64,000 bases of DNA from Patiriisocius sp047731265. Its GTDB lineage: Bacteria; Bacteroidota; Bacteroidia; Flavobacteriales; Flavobacteriaceae. Under the pieces are notes generated by a model, which saw only the letters and a list, made by a program, of their open reading frames with translations, was not told the origin of the DNA and made no database searches. This document shows, piece after piece, positions 36,807-45,124 of this stretch. Location of the stretch: assembly GCF_047731265.1 (NCBI RefSeq), contig NZ_CP159835.1, positions 3,723,055-3,787,054 of the forward strand, written 5' to 3'. Both the position numbers and the translations under genes were made by a program. Every line of letters starts with the position of its first letter. Position 1 is the stretch's first letter.

Positions 36807-38234
36807 TTAGCTTTCTTTTTTTACAAAAACTTTAATCATTTTAATCGGGTTGACTGAAAGCATTAAAGATATAACAGCTACAGCAGTAAGTAATACAATA
36901 GATTTTAAGATTATGGAAAATAGTAAATGCTCAATAATTACTACATAAACCATCACATAAATTGTTGAAGCAACCAGTAGACAGCTCATAATAGGCTTCC
37001 AATGGCTTACTTTTAACCTAGAATACCAGATAGAAATTAACAACATTATTGTCATTGAAAAACTGGAAACAACAGCAGCCGTTATTAGACCATACTTCGG
37101 AAGAAATAATATATTTAAACCTATACTTATTATTGCACCCGTCATATTTATTAGTGAATTTATTTTTGTTTTTTCCTTAGAAATAATGATAGTTCCGTAG
37201 AGCATGCTAAGTGAAGAACTATACACGCCAATTATAATCAGCGGTACATACCAAAATGCATCATGAAATTTAACATCTGTCATAAGTAAGAAAAATTCTT
37301 TTGAAAAAACACTCAAACAAAGCACCCCGATAAGTAAAACATACACAAAACTATTGCGAATGTTTTCGAAAATATTTATAAAATTATCCTTGCCCCAATT
37401 TTTAAAGATATAGGGTTCAAAAGCTTTATATGCTCCAAACGAAAAAATATTGAGAATTAATGCAATCGATGCCGCTACACTATATATCCCTAGGTCATTT
37501 AGAGTTAAATATTTATCTATTAATATGCGGTCAGAAATTGTTGTAAGGTAGTACGCTATGGATCCTGGAAGAAGTGGTAAGGAAAATATAAGGACTTTTT
37601 TTATTTGCTTAAAACACAAGTTCCAAATAATATGACCACGAATCATATACAGGAAAACAAATGCAAAAATAAAATTGACAATTAAATTAGCGTATAAAAC
37701 ACCTAAAGCTGTGTAATCAAAAAATATAACTAATACCAAGGTTAAAACGAATGCAATAATACCTCTCGAAACATTTAAAATCGTTAAGGGCATCGGTTTT
37801 TCTATCACCCTAAACAAAGCAGCTGGTAATATTGAAAACAGATTGAAAAAGTTAGTGAAAATCGCAATAACTATATATGGATAAAAATGAATATTACTGC
37901 CTAAAGTATTAAAGAGATGCTTCCCAAAAAACAATAAAATAATAACGACAACTGCGTTAAATAAAATGATAAAAGAGGATAGGTTCCCTAATAACTTTTT
38001 TTTCTCTTCACTAGTTTTACATCGATAGTAAAAGACTAAGAAGTAGGTATTAACACTCAAAAAACCTAGCGCAAGTAAAAATGTATTTAGGGTATTTACA
38101 TAATTTACAATCCCGTAATCTGAGGGAGTCAAATACACTGTTAGTATTGGCAAAGAAACAAAGCCGATAAGCCTAGGGATAATGTCTCCTAAGGCATAAA
38201 TAGTAGTGTTCTTAATCAAATTACCTCCACTCAT
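36807..38234 (-). CDS. Wzx-type oligosaccharide flippase (MATE/MOP superfamily)
   Basis: 475 residues, about 14 membrane helices. SGGNLIKNTTIYALGDIIPR and LTPSDYGIVNYVNTL are typical of the polysaccharide biosynthesis (PST) family; the second half repeats the fold with DKYLTLNDLGIYSVAAS. It should flip undecaprenyl-linked repeat units across the inner membrane, the central step of the Wzx/Wzy pathway. Adjacent genes on both sides are separated by 0-4 bases, so it sits inside one operon. Confidence 0.88.
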   Translation of the reverse strand: MSGGNLIKNTTIYALGDIIPRLIGFVSLPILTVYLTPSDYGIVNYVNTLNTFLLALGFLSVNTYFLVFYYRCKTSEEKKKLLGNLSSFIILFNAVVVIILLFFGKHLFNTLGSNIHFYPYIVIAIFTNFFNLFSILPAALFRVIEKPMPLTILNVSRGIIAFVLTLVLVIFFDYTALGVLYANLIVNFIFAFVFLYMIRGHIIWNLCFKQIKKVLIFSLPLLPGSIAYYLTTISDRILIDKYLTLNDLGIYSVAASIALILNIFSFGAYKAFEPYIFKNWGKDNFINIFENIRNSFVYVLLIGVLCLSVFSKEFFLLMTDVKFHDAFWYVPLIIIGVYSSSLSMLYGTIIISKEKTKINSLINMTGAIISIGLNILFLPKYGLITAAVVSSFSMTIMLLISIWYSRLKVSHWKPIMSCLLVASTIYVMVYVVIIEHLLFSIILKSIVLLTAVAVISLMLSVNPIKMIKVFVKKES

Positions 38235-38238
38235 GTAC

Positions 38239-39531
38239 TTAGTTGATTAAGTCTTTTAAAACCGTTAGATCAAATTCTTGAATAAAGTCGTGTACTATAG
38301 TATAATCTGTCATAGCATTCGCTTTAATCATTTTTTCCAATTCAAATTCATCTTCAGCCATCATCAATTTTTCCTCAGAACCATCAAATGGAGGCACCGC
38401 TTTATAACCAGACATATTTACGCCATCTTTATCTTTTGGATCAAATGCAATATAATTTACACCTTGCATTAATGCCTCCAAAACAACGGTTGAATTAGCA
38501 CCAATTACCAATGATGATTTATTAAGCGAAGTTGTTAGTGCTTCAGAATCTAAAACATAAAAATCTGAGTCCAAAAATGGATACATCCATTTTTTATTAA
38601 TGGAAGGATGTGGTCTATATCTTGCCTTTTTAATTCCAAGTCGCATTAAAACTTTTTGTACTTTATAAAGATACAACACCACCATACTAGGATCATTAAC
38701 CACTGGCTTATTATAGGTATGTTGATGCCAAGTTACAGATGATACGGGAATAATCAATATATCAGAAAGGTCAGATCTCAATGTCTTTTCCTTTTCCAAT
38801 TTTTTATAAATAGGATGCCCAACAACTTTAACTTTTGAAGGTTCAAACCCCACATCAATATAATTTTTTCTAATTTTTTCACTCCAAACCATTAAATAGT
38901 CTGACCTATTGTCTACCTCTTTACTGTAAAGCCCTGGCATACCATGGCTAAAAACAAAAGATGGGCGATTCATTTTTTTGAAAATATCAATACTGTACTT
39001 GCTGTAAAAATATTGATCTGTATATAAAAATAAAGCTCTAAAATCTTGTTCCTGATATTGTGCTAAAAGATATTGTTGAAATATTTCTAGCGCGTTATGA
39101 AATTTAGAATCTAAGAATAAATGAAAATCATCATTTCTAATTCTATCTTGAATGTTTTTACACCATTTTAATGTTTTATAATCTCCAAAAATATTTTTCT
39201 TTCGCAAGGGGTGCCATATTGGCGAATAGGAATCAAATCCTATTTGGGATAGTGAATTTACCTCCTTTTGAGGCAATTTTAATGTAGATAATATCTTTAC
39301 GTTATTTGGTTGATTTACCCTAGATTTCATTAACAAAGCATTTATATATTGGTATAAGCGCTTTAGCTTCTCATTCATATCAATTGCTCTATTTCTATAA
39401 TATGCCTCAGCGATATGGGTTTCTGAAACATACATTTGCCAGTCTAACTCTGCTTTAAAAAAGTCAATGTATTTTTTTGATAATTCATTATCAGCAGTAT
39501 CTACTAAATATTTAATAAGGTAATTATCCAT
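38239..39531 (-). CDS. Putative GT-B fold transferase of the polysaccharide locus
   Basis: 430 residues, no signal or membrane helix. The C-terminal half resembles capsule/teichoic-type or polysialyltransferase-like GT-B enzymes: VFSHGMPGLYSKEVDNRSDY, LMVWSEKIRKNYIDVGF, VKVVGHPIYKKLE, ARYRPHPSIN, and SSLVIGANSTVVLEALMQG followed by FDPKDKDG. The HP and S-T/E-A-L motifs are consistent with a CMP-sugar or nucleotide-sugar binding site, and the next gene upstream is the nonulosonate synthase, so it is a candidate for the nonulosonic-acid transferase. I do not recognise a named family with certainty. Confidence 0.5.
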   Translation of the reverse strand: MDNYLIKYLVDTADNELSKKYIDFFKAELDWQMYVSETHIAEAYYRNRAIDMNEKLKRLYQYINALLMKSRVNQPNNVKILSTLKLPQKEVNSLSQIGFDSYSPIWHPLRKKNIFGDYKTLKWCKNIQDRIRNDDFHLFLDSKFHNALEIFQQYLLAQYQEQDFRALFLYTDQYFYSKYSIDIFKKMNRPSFVFSHGMPGLYSKEVDNRSDYLMVWSEKIRKNYIDVGFEPSKVKVVGHPIYKKLEKEKTLRSDLSDILIIPVSSVTWHQHTYNKPVVNDPSMVVLYLYKVQKVLMRLGIKKARYRPHPSINKKWMYPFLDSDFYVLDSEALTTSLNKSSLVIGANSTVVLEALMQGVNYIAFDPKDKDGVNMSGYKAVPPFDGSEEKLMMAEDEFELEKMIKANAMTDYTIVHDFIQEFDLTVLKDLIN

Positions 39532-39562
39532 TGAAATAAAATTACTTTTTATAAAATATAAT

Positions 39563-39589
39563 ATCTGAAAGTTCTTTCTACTTTCAGAT
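39563..39589. other. Hairpin-forming inverted repeat
   Basis: ATCTGAAAG (39563-39571) and CTTTCAGAT (39581-39589) pair perfectly around a 9-base loop. It lies 31 bases upstream of the 38239-39531 gene. It has no strong T-run, so it may be an old terminator or a regulatory hairpin. Confidence 0.4.
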
Positions 39590-39682
39590 TGATAAATTGT
39601 TTAGATTAATATTTGCAGCATATATAGATGAACCTTCTATATTTTCAAAAGAAGTGTAATAACTCATCTACAATATACCATC

Positions 39683-39826
39683 TTAGATAATCATTCCTGG
39701 GCAAGAACCATCACCACTACTCGGGATTTGTAAAATTTCCTTATAGGTACTTGTATCTATGTCATATACGCCTAAGTAAACAAATCCAAATACATCGCCA
39801 GAGAAAATCATCTTATTTTCATCTGT
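39683..39826 (-). pseudogene. Orphan protein fragment between pseI and the GT-B gene
   Basis: Immediately after the pseI stop the minus strand is open for ~47 codons, reading DENKMIFSGDVFGFVYLGVY followed by DIDTSTYKEILQIP and SGDGSCPGMII before a stop. The pattern resembles one or two blades of a beta-propeller (6-bladed or Ycf48-like), but no start region or remaining blades exist. It looks like a remnant of a larger gene brought in with the cluster. No function is claimed. The remainder of this ~295-base gap holds only the hairpin at 39563-39589. Confidence 0.35.
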
Positions 39827-40861
39827 TTATAGAAATTCAAATTTAAACGCAGTTCCCTTTTCAATATCAATATTGACTTGTTTGCCTAAAACTTCATTAT
39901 AAAACTTTGGGTGGATACCAAAACCTGGCCGAATAGACCGTATGTTCTGCTTTGTAAGGATACCACCACTTTTAATATCTTCAACGATATATAGTGATCT
40001 GCAAAAATCACGACCTTTTCGCTGTTTTTCAGTCAAAGCATAATTTACAACTCCAATAGCAAGCTCCGCCTCTCGTACTGCTTTTACCATTTCAGTAAAC
40101 TCTATTTCATTCATTGAAAAAGAAGCATCTGGACCACCAATTGATCGGTCGAGAATGAAATGTTTTTCAATAATTCTTGCACCAAAGGCAGTTGCTACAA
40201 GTGGAACTGTGCTTCCCATAGTATGGTCAGAAAGTCCAGATATTACATTATACCGTTCTGCCAAATCCTTTACCATACACATATTTGCTTCTTTAATGGG
40301 CGCAGGATAACTTGAGGTACACTTTAACAATGCGATATTATTATTCCCCATTCTCTTGCAGGCATCGAGTGCTAATTCTATATCTTCTTTCTCAGCAATA
40401 CCGGTAGATATAATGATGGGTTTACCTTTGGAAGCGACCAATTCAATTAAAGGAATGTCTGTGATTTCAAAGGATGCGATTTTATACGCAGGAACATTTA
40501 GTGATTCTAAAAACTCTACTGATGTTGCATCAAATGGGGAAGAAAAACAAATTAAGCCCTCCGCTTTAGCAACTTGCATTAACTCTTCCTGCCATTCCCA
40601 CGGCGTATATGCCTTTTGATATAACTCGTGTAAATTTTGATTCTCCCAGATAGTTCCTTTAACAATAAAATCATCTTTATCTGAAGCAATAGTCATCGTA
40701 TCTGCTGTATAGGTTTGAAGCTTAATACAATCTGCCCCTGCCCTCTTTGCCGCTTTTACAGTTTCTATTGCCGTTGCAATACTACCATTATGATTTGCAG
40801 ATAACTCAGCAATAATAAATACTGGTGAGTTTTCATTTATTTCAAAATTCTCTATTCTCAT
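39827..40861 (-). CDS. pseI: Pseudaminic acid synthase (NeuB family)
   Basis: 344 residues. PseI condenses phosphoenolpyruvate with 6-deoxy-AltdiNAc to form the nine-carbon pseudaminic acid. FIIAELSANHNGSIATAI, DCIKLQTYTADTMT, the GTIWENQNLHELYQ segment with AYTPWEWQ, ALLKCTSSYPAP, GLSDHTMG and IEKHFILDRSIGGPDASFS are the NeuB barrel motifs in their PseI form. The C-terminal ~60 residues are the SAF antifreeze-like domain (NIRSIRPGFGIHPK). The YTPWEW motif and the GTIW segment favour PseI over NeuB or LegI, which is why this identity is chosen. It is the most downstream gene of the sugar-synthesis block, 7 bases from the deacetylase. Confidence 0.85.
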   Translation of the reverse strand: MRIENFEINENSPVFIIAELSANHNGSIATAIETVKAAKRAGADCIKLQTYTADTMTIASDKDDFIVKGTIWENQNLHELYQKAYTPWEWQEELMQVAKAEGLICFSSPFDATSVEFLESLNVPAYKIASFEITDIPLIELVASKGKPIIISTGIAEKEDIELALDACKRMGNNNIALLKCTSSYPAPIKEANMCMVKDLAERYNVISGLSDHTMGSTVPLVATAFGARIIEKHFILDRSIGGPDASFSMNEIEFTEMVKAVREAELAIGVVNYALTEKQRKGRDFCRSLYIVEDIKSGGILTKQNIRSIRPGFGIHPKFYNEVLGKQVNIDIEKGTAFKFEFL

Positions 40862-40868
40862 ATTCTAA

Positions 40869-41579
40869 TTAATTTATTGATCTTACCAAACAAAAGGCTT
40901 CAGCAAAACGAGTTCCTATAATTACTCCCCATCGTTGAGCTTGTATTTTTAATGCTTCTGGCGATCTAGGGTGTGGATATGTGCGACGTTCAAACTCATA
41001 ACTTTCCATTCCTTCAATTTTCGCATTTAGATTTTTTTCTGAAACACTAAAAAATAAATTTGGTAAAAAATGTCGTGGATCGGTTGGAGATCTCCATTCC
41101 GTTCCGGAGGGCGTTTCAAAGGTAATAATTGTTTTTACACGTTCATCCTCTAAAGGTCTACAAGCAGTAATAACCGCTTCAAAAGTTCTTTGATGGTCTA
41201 TATTTACATCCCCGCCGTGATGTGTAAATATTACATCTGGAAGAAAGGAATCTTTCTCCTTTTCTATCACTTTAATAATGTCTAATAAAGCAACGGTATC
41301 AAATCTATTATCTGGAAAATCAAAGACACTGCTGCTATGAAACCCTATAGATTCGTGCGCATTTTTGATATTCTCTCTATGTGTTAATAATTCCTTTTGC
41401 CATTTTTCAACATCTCTATCGTCTGATCGTGATGTAATCCCCTCACCAAGTATAACAACATGGGTCTTAACTTGGTAATCTAATATCAATTTATGGAGCG
41501 TTGCACCAAGTCCTAACAATTCATCATCAGGATGGGCAACCACAATCATTATTTTTTTATTTCTTAGAGATTCTAACAT
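40869..41579 (-). CDS. PIG-L family deacetylase
   Basis: 236 residues. The zinc-binding N-terminal motif VVAHPDDELLGLGATL and the second site FTHHGGDVNIDHQRTFEAV define the family, which removes N-acetyl groups from sugar substrates such as GlcNAc-inositol. It overlaps the end of the formyltransferase gene by 23 bases. The pairing with a formyltransferase suggests replacement of an N-acetyl by an N-formyl on the nonulosonic acid or its precursor, which is inference. A direct role in the polymer backbone cannot be excluded. Confidence 0.85.
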   Translation of the reverse strand: MLESLRNKKIMIVVAHPDDELLGLGATLHKLILDYQVKTHVVILGEGITSRSDDRDVEKWQKELLTHRENIKNAHESIGFHSSSVFDFPDNRFDTVALLDIIKVIEKEKDSFLPDVIFTHHGGDVNIDHQRTFEAVITACRPLEDERVKTIITFETPSGTEWRSPTDPRHFLPNLFFSVSEKNLNAKIEGMESYEFERRTYPHPRSPEALKIQAQRWGVIIGTRFAEAFCLVRSIN

Positions 41580-42240
41580 GGGCTGTAACTATTTCATCAT
41601 TTGTATTAAAATTGGCATTGGTAAACTCAAGTTTTAAACCTGAAGTCTCTAAAAAAGCATGAGGATATCCCTCTGCATCTAGCATGCGGATGTAATCATA
41701 GGCTATTTTTAGCTCTTGCACTTCCACAATATTGCTATCTTCTGGGCTACGTCTTTTAAATTTTACAATGTCACCTTGCTGTGTTTTCGGGGTTATCGCT
41801 TTAGAGATTATTTCTATAATCATTCCTTCTATGATCTGGTTGGTTCTTTTAAAAATGTCGGTTGCTGTACCTAATAAGGTCAAGTCTTTTTTCAGGTAAA
41901 TGGGTCCTGCATCTAATTCTTTTACAACTTTGAGTGCCGAAATTTTCGTTTCAGTATGACCACGTACTATTAGGTTCTGTAAAGGGCTACCTCCTCTTCC
42001 GTAAGGTAAATCTGTCATATGAAAGACAATACATTCGTAATTTAAGAATATTTCAGAAGGAATAATAAAAGACCAATGTGGGATGAAAATTTTATCAATT
42101 TTATTTTCTGCTAAGAACCCTGCATTAAAATCACTTTTTTCATTAATTAAAATCCAATTAATAGCCCCAAACTGTGTTTGCAGCTGCGGAAATAGGGCTT
42201 GATTCCAACTCTTTTCAGATACTATTGCGTAGTTAGTCAT
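41557..42240 (-). CDS. Formyltransferase-family enzyme (sugar N-formyltransferase-like)
   Basis: 227 residues. The central formyl-transferase core contains FHMTDLPYGRGGSPLQNLI, the counterpart of the HxxLLPxxRG active-site motif, and DAGPIYLKKDLTL (aspartate of the Asn-His-Asp triad). N-terminal ~70 residues form a truncated Rossmann part. It would use N10-formyl-tetrahydrofolate to formylate an amino sugar, as do the ArnA and WbkC enzymes. Size and the neighbouring PIG-L deacetylase and PseI point to an aminosugar rather than Met-tRNA, where Fmt is ~310 residues. Confidence 0.75.
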   Translation of the reverse strand: MTNYAIVSEKSWNQALFPQLQTQFGAINWILINEKSDFNAGFLAENKIDKIFIPHWSFIIPSEIFLNYECIVFHMTDLPYGRGGSPLQNLIVRGHTETKISALKVVKELDAGPIYLKKDLTLLGTATDIFKRTNQIIEGMIIEIISKAITPKTQQGDIVKFKRRSPEDSNIVEVQELKIAYDYIRMLDAEGYPHAFLETSGLKLEFTNANFNTNDEIVTAHVRISKK

Positions 42241-42245
42241 GAATC

Positions 42246-43187
42246 TTATTTTATATATTCTTGATACCCTTTATAAAAACAGCTGCCCGCTTCCGGTTTT
42301 GTATAGCCAGAAATCTCATTCCCAAGCAGCTCTTCGATAGACCATTTTAGGTCATTAAATCCTAATAAATGCCTAAATAAAATGGTGCTAGAAACGCGTG
42401 GGTTTATTTCAAAAACAATTGGTAATCCATTATGAATTCTGAGCTGAACATTAATGCTTCCCCGCAGTTGTAATAGGCCTGCCATTTCAATCAACAACTT
42501 GCTAATCTTTTTATCTTCTACTAGTTCTCCATAACCACTATATCCTCCAGATGTGAGCTCCCGTTTAAAAATAATGTTTCTATAGGCACCGTTTTTAGTT
42601 CCATAAATGCAGCAAGTAAACTCGCCCGCTTCACCATCTAGTAATTCTTGAAAAATTAAGTCATCATATTTTTTTGCCAGAAACTTAAACTCCTCGGTAT
42701 TCTCAACTATAAATATATTAGCGCTTCCTGCCCCCGTATTGGGTTTTGCTATTACAGGAAAGATGACATCTGTACTATCTGTTGTATACAAAACAGGATT
42801 AGGTAAGTTATTTTCTTTTAAAAACAGACAAGTTTTTGTCTTATTGAAACCTATTTTCCTAGAGAAGTGATTTGCCATCAAAACTTTAGCGCCATTAACA
42901 ATAGGCTCATCTGTAAAGTTTTGCGTATAAAATCTTAGTTCAGGCTCTGAAACGGGTATGATTACATCAATGTTGTTAGCAGTAACGAATGCTCCAATCT
43001 TAATTAGATAATTTTCATCAGTTACTCTTGGTCCAATCTCGAAGTGATCAAACACAAATTGGGCGGCATTATGTTTAGAGATATCTAAACCAAAAGACGC
43101 ACAATTTGATTCTTTCAAAATTTTACCGATACTTTGTCCTATGTCTCCTCCACAACTGGTAACGAGAATATTCAAGTTCCTTTCCAT
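42246..43187 (-). CDS. ATP-grasp domain protein
   Basis: 313 residues. Rossmann-like N-terminus (ILVTSCGGDIGQSIGKIL), then the ATP-grasp core with PVIAKPNTGAGSANIFIV (nucleotide-binding loop) and the metal-binding VFEINPRVSSTILFRH. It resembles the carbamoyl-phosphate synthase large-chain-like/PylC group, which forms an acyl-phosphate and ligates it to an amine. In this setting it may attach an amino acid or other acyl group to the aminosugar; substrate is unknown. It lies 5 bases upstream of the formyltransferase and 9 bases after the metallophosphoesterase. Confidence 0.75.
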   Translation of the reverse strand: MERNLNILVTSCGGDIGQSIGKILKESNCASFGLDISKHNAAQFVFDHFEIGPRVTDENYLIKIGAFVTANNIDVIIPVSEPELRFYTQNFTDEPIVNGAKVLMANHFSRKIGFNKTKTCLFLKENNLPNPVLYTTDSTDVIFPVIAKPNTGAGSANIFIVENTEEFKFLAKKYDDLIFQELLDGEAGEFTCCIYGTKNGAYRNIIFKRELTSGGYSGYGELVEDKKISKLLIEMAGLLQLRGSINVQLRIHNGLPIVFEINPRVSSTILFRHLLGFNDLKWSIEELLGNEISGYTKPEAGSCFYKGYQEYIK

Positions 43188-43196
43188 TAGTTAATA

Positions 43197-43892
43197 TTAT
43201 CTGTTCAAAATTTCTGATAAATACACTACTCCACTATCTTTTTCAAGTGTCTCATTGAGTAATTTATCAATACTATACGCTGTTGTTTTCAATTGAAAAC
43301 TCTTAGTTGCCAAATCAATAATTGCCCAAGATGCCTTCCCGCCTTCTTGACGAGATTGACCTACTGAACCTGGGTTTATCAAGATACTATTTGCATTTTC
43401 TATCGCAAATGCATAATGTGAATGCCCTATTAAAACAAAATCATGATCCTTTGAGTCACATTTTAATATAATATCTTTCTCACTGTCTGGATAAATATAA
43501 AAGTCATTAGACCAAGGGCTTCCATGACTCATTAATATAGACACTCCATCAAATTTAACCGATTTAGTTTCGGACAAACCCTGTAAAAAACGCAATTGAT
43601 CTCTTGTCAACTTGTTGATAGCTTCTTGATGACCACTACCATATTTTAATCGAATAGATTCACCTAATGACGAATCAGCTATTAAATCCTCTAGTATTTT
43701 TTCATGATTCCCTTTAATAATATCGAAACTCCATTCTGAAAGGATCTCCAATATTTTATCAGGATGGTAATAATATCCTACAATGTCTCCAAGAACTAAT
43801 AGGTGTTCTATGTTCTCTCTCTTTGACTCTTTTAGTACTTCTATCAATGCATCATAATTTCCGTGAATGTCTGATATTACCCCTATTTTCAT
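43197..43892 (-). CDS. Metallophosphoesterase (YfcE-type)
   Basis: 231 residues with the calcineurin-like set: GVISDIHGNYDAL, LVLGDIVGYYYHPD, IIKGNHE, LMSHGSPW, LIGHSHYAF and NPGSVGQSRQ, which together supply two metals. It probably hydrolyses a phosphate ester or a nucleotide-linked compound. Other sugar clusters sometimes carry a phosphatase for a 9-phosphate, but the Pse pathway does not need one, so its job here is open. The stop of the SDR gene lies 4 bases inside its start. Confidence 0.8.
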   Translation of the reverse strand: MKIGVISDIHGNYDALIEVLKESKRENIEHLLVLGDIVGYYYHPDKILEILSEWSFDIIKGNHEKILEDLIADSSLGESIRLKYGSGHQEAINKLTRDQLRFLQGLSETKSVKFDGVSILMSHGSPWSNDFYIYPDSEKDIILKCDSKDHDFVLIGHSHYAFAIENANSILINPGSVGQSRQEGGKASWAIIDLATKSFQLKTTAYSIDKLLNETLEKDSGVVYLSEILNR

Positions 43893-44554
43893 GAAATTGT
43901 ATGTATTATTTCCTTGGCAACATCTCTAGCCGACTGAAGCTTTCCTTCTTTTTTTAATCGTTGAAAATCTGAAACATCTGGAGAATCACTATCTCTGATA
44001 TTTTTTTGCATACCAGTATCTATTAACCCGGGGTCAATATTAAAAAAGGAATGTTGTTCGTATTCCTTCTCGGCAACATTAAAAAACATTTTTACGAATG
44101 CCTTTGTTGAACAATAAAGCGACCAATTATTAATGGCTCTATTAGCCGCGCCAGAACTAATATTAACAAATGATAATTTATTTTCCTTAAAATTACGAAG
44201 TATGTATTTAGTAATCTGAACAGTCGCTTTAACATTCACTCCAATAATAGTGTCAATAGCCTCGTCATCTAGGTCTTCTATTTTAGCTATTGGATCAATG
44301 ATACTCGCATTGGTTATAAAACAAATTTCATTACCCGAAATAAATCTATTGATTTCTCTAAGTCTTTCAGAAATACTATTACTCGACAGGTCCATTTTTA
44401 GTAAATGAAATTTTTCTTTGGAATAGTTACGTTGTGCCTCGCTCAACCTTCTTGAAATGGAAATAATAAAATTATCTTCACCTTCAATTAGCAGATCAAC
44501 AAGAGCCTCACCCAGACCTCTATTTGCACCAGTAATTATAAATACTTTTTTCAT
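43889..44554 (-). CDS. SDR-family oxidoreductase
   Basis: 221 residues, Rossmann fold. IITGANRGLGEALVDLL is the NAD(P) glycine motif, and the catalytic Ser and Tyr-x3-Lys appear as FVNISSGAA and YCSTKAF. It is a short classical SDR and not the UDP-sugar dehydratase PseB, so it does not supply the missing first step of the Pse pathway. A ketoreductase role on a modified sugar is possible. It lies 3 bases downstream of the acetyltransferase. Confidence 0.8.
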   Translation of the reverse strand: MKKVFIITGANRGLGEALVDLLIEGEDNFIISISRRLSEAQRNYSKEKFHLLKMDLSSNSISERLREINRFISGNEICFITNASIIDPIAKIEDLDDEAIDTIIGVNVKATVQITKYILRNFKENKLSFVNISSGAANRAINNWSLYCSTKAFVKMFFNVAEKEYEQHSFFNIDPGLIDTGMQKNIRDSDSPDVSDFQRLKKEGKLQSARDVAKEIIHTIS

Positions 44555-44557
44555 TGA

Positions 44558-45124
44558 CTATAGTTCATCTATTGTATTAAACTTAGCGTGTATAATCACA
44601 TCCTTAAACGCTGAGTTAAAAAAACAATGGTTTTTTAATGTAGCTTCTTTAGAGAAACCAGCATCTTCAATTGGTTTATAAAGATGCGGCCTGAGGTCAA
44701 AAGCATAGGTGAAAATTTTGTGAAGATACAGCTCTGTAAAAGCGATCTTCTCAATCAGTTCTAAAAATAACTTCCAGTGTTTTGAAAAATTATCTTTTTC
44801 TAAAGCAGTATTCATAACAAAAGATATCTCCGCATTTTTATCAATCCAATTAATATGAACCAACCCACCATAACCAATGCAGGTATCACCTTCTAAATAT
44901 GAAAACAGCAATTGACTTGGCTGTTCTTGTTCAAAAAGCGCATTTACCACTGTTTTAAAGTAATTTTCCTGATCTCCTTCGGTTAGTGGTTTGTCTTGGC
45001 GTAAATGATAAATTTGCTCATTCCTCCACTTCAATATATCCATTCGATCTTCATACCGAATTGGAACAATAGAGAAGTTTCTACTAGAATAACTTTGCCT
45101 ATTTAAGGCTTTGTAAAAGTTCAT
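44558..45124 (-). CDS. GNAT acetyltransferase, PseH-like
   Basis: 188 residues. VPIRYEDRMDILKWRNEQIY opens a GNAT domain; IGYGGLVHINWIDKNAEISF is the acceptor strand, and the A motif is degenerate. It matches the RimJ/PseH type. In the Pse pathway, PseH acetylates the C4 amine of UDP-4-amino-6-deoxy-AltNAc made by PseC. Being directly beside pseF and pseC supports PseH. It overlaps the end of pseF by 26 bases. Specificity could differ given the formyltransferase nearby. Confidence 0.7.
   Translation of the reverse strand: MNFYKALNRQSYSSRNFSIVPIRYEDRMDILKWRNEQIYHLRQDKPLTEGDQENYFKTVVNALFEQEQPSQLLFSYLEGDTCIGYGGLVHINWIDKNAEISFVMNTALEKDNFSKHWKLFLELIEKIAFTELYLHKIFTYAFDLRPHLYKPIEDAGFSKEATLKNHCFFNSAFKDVIIHAKFNTIDEL

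Noticed and set aside
43889..44554. SDR gene as the missing pseB dehydratase
   Set aside because: It is a short classical SDR of 221 residues; PseB is an extended SDR of ~330 residues with a different active-site motif.
42246..44554. ATP-grasp, phosphoesterase and SDR trio as a defence or toxin system
   Set aside because: Tight operon spacing with pse genes and no toxin, nuclease or sensor domain favour sugar modification.
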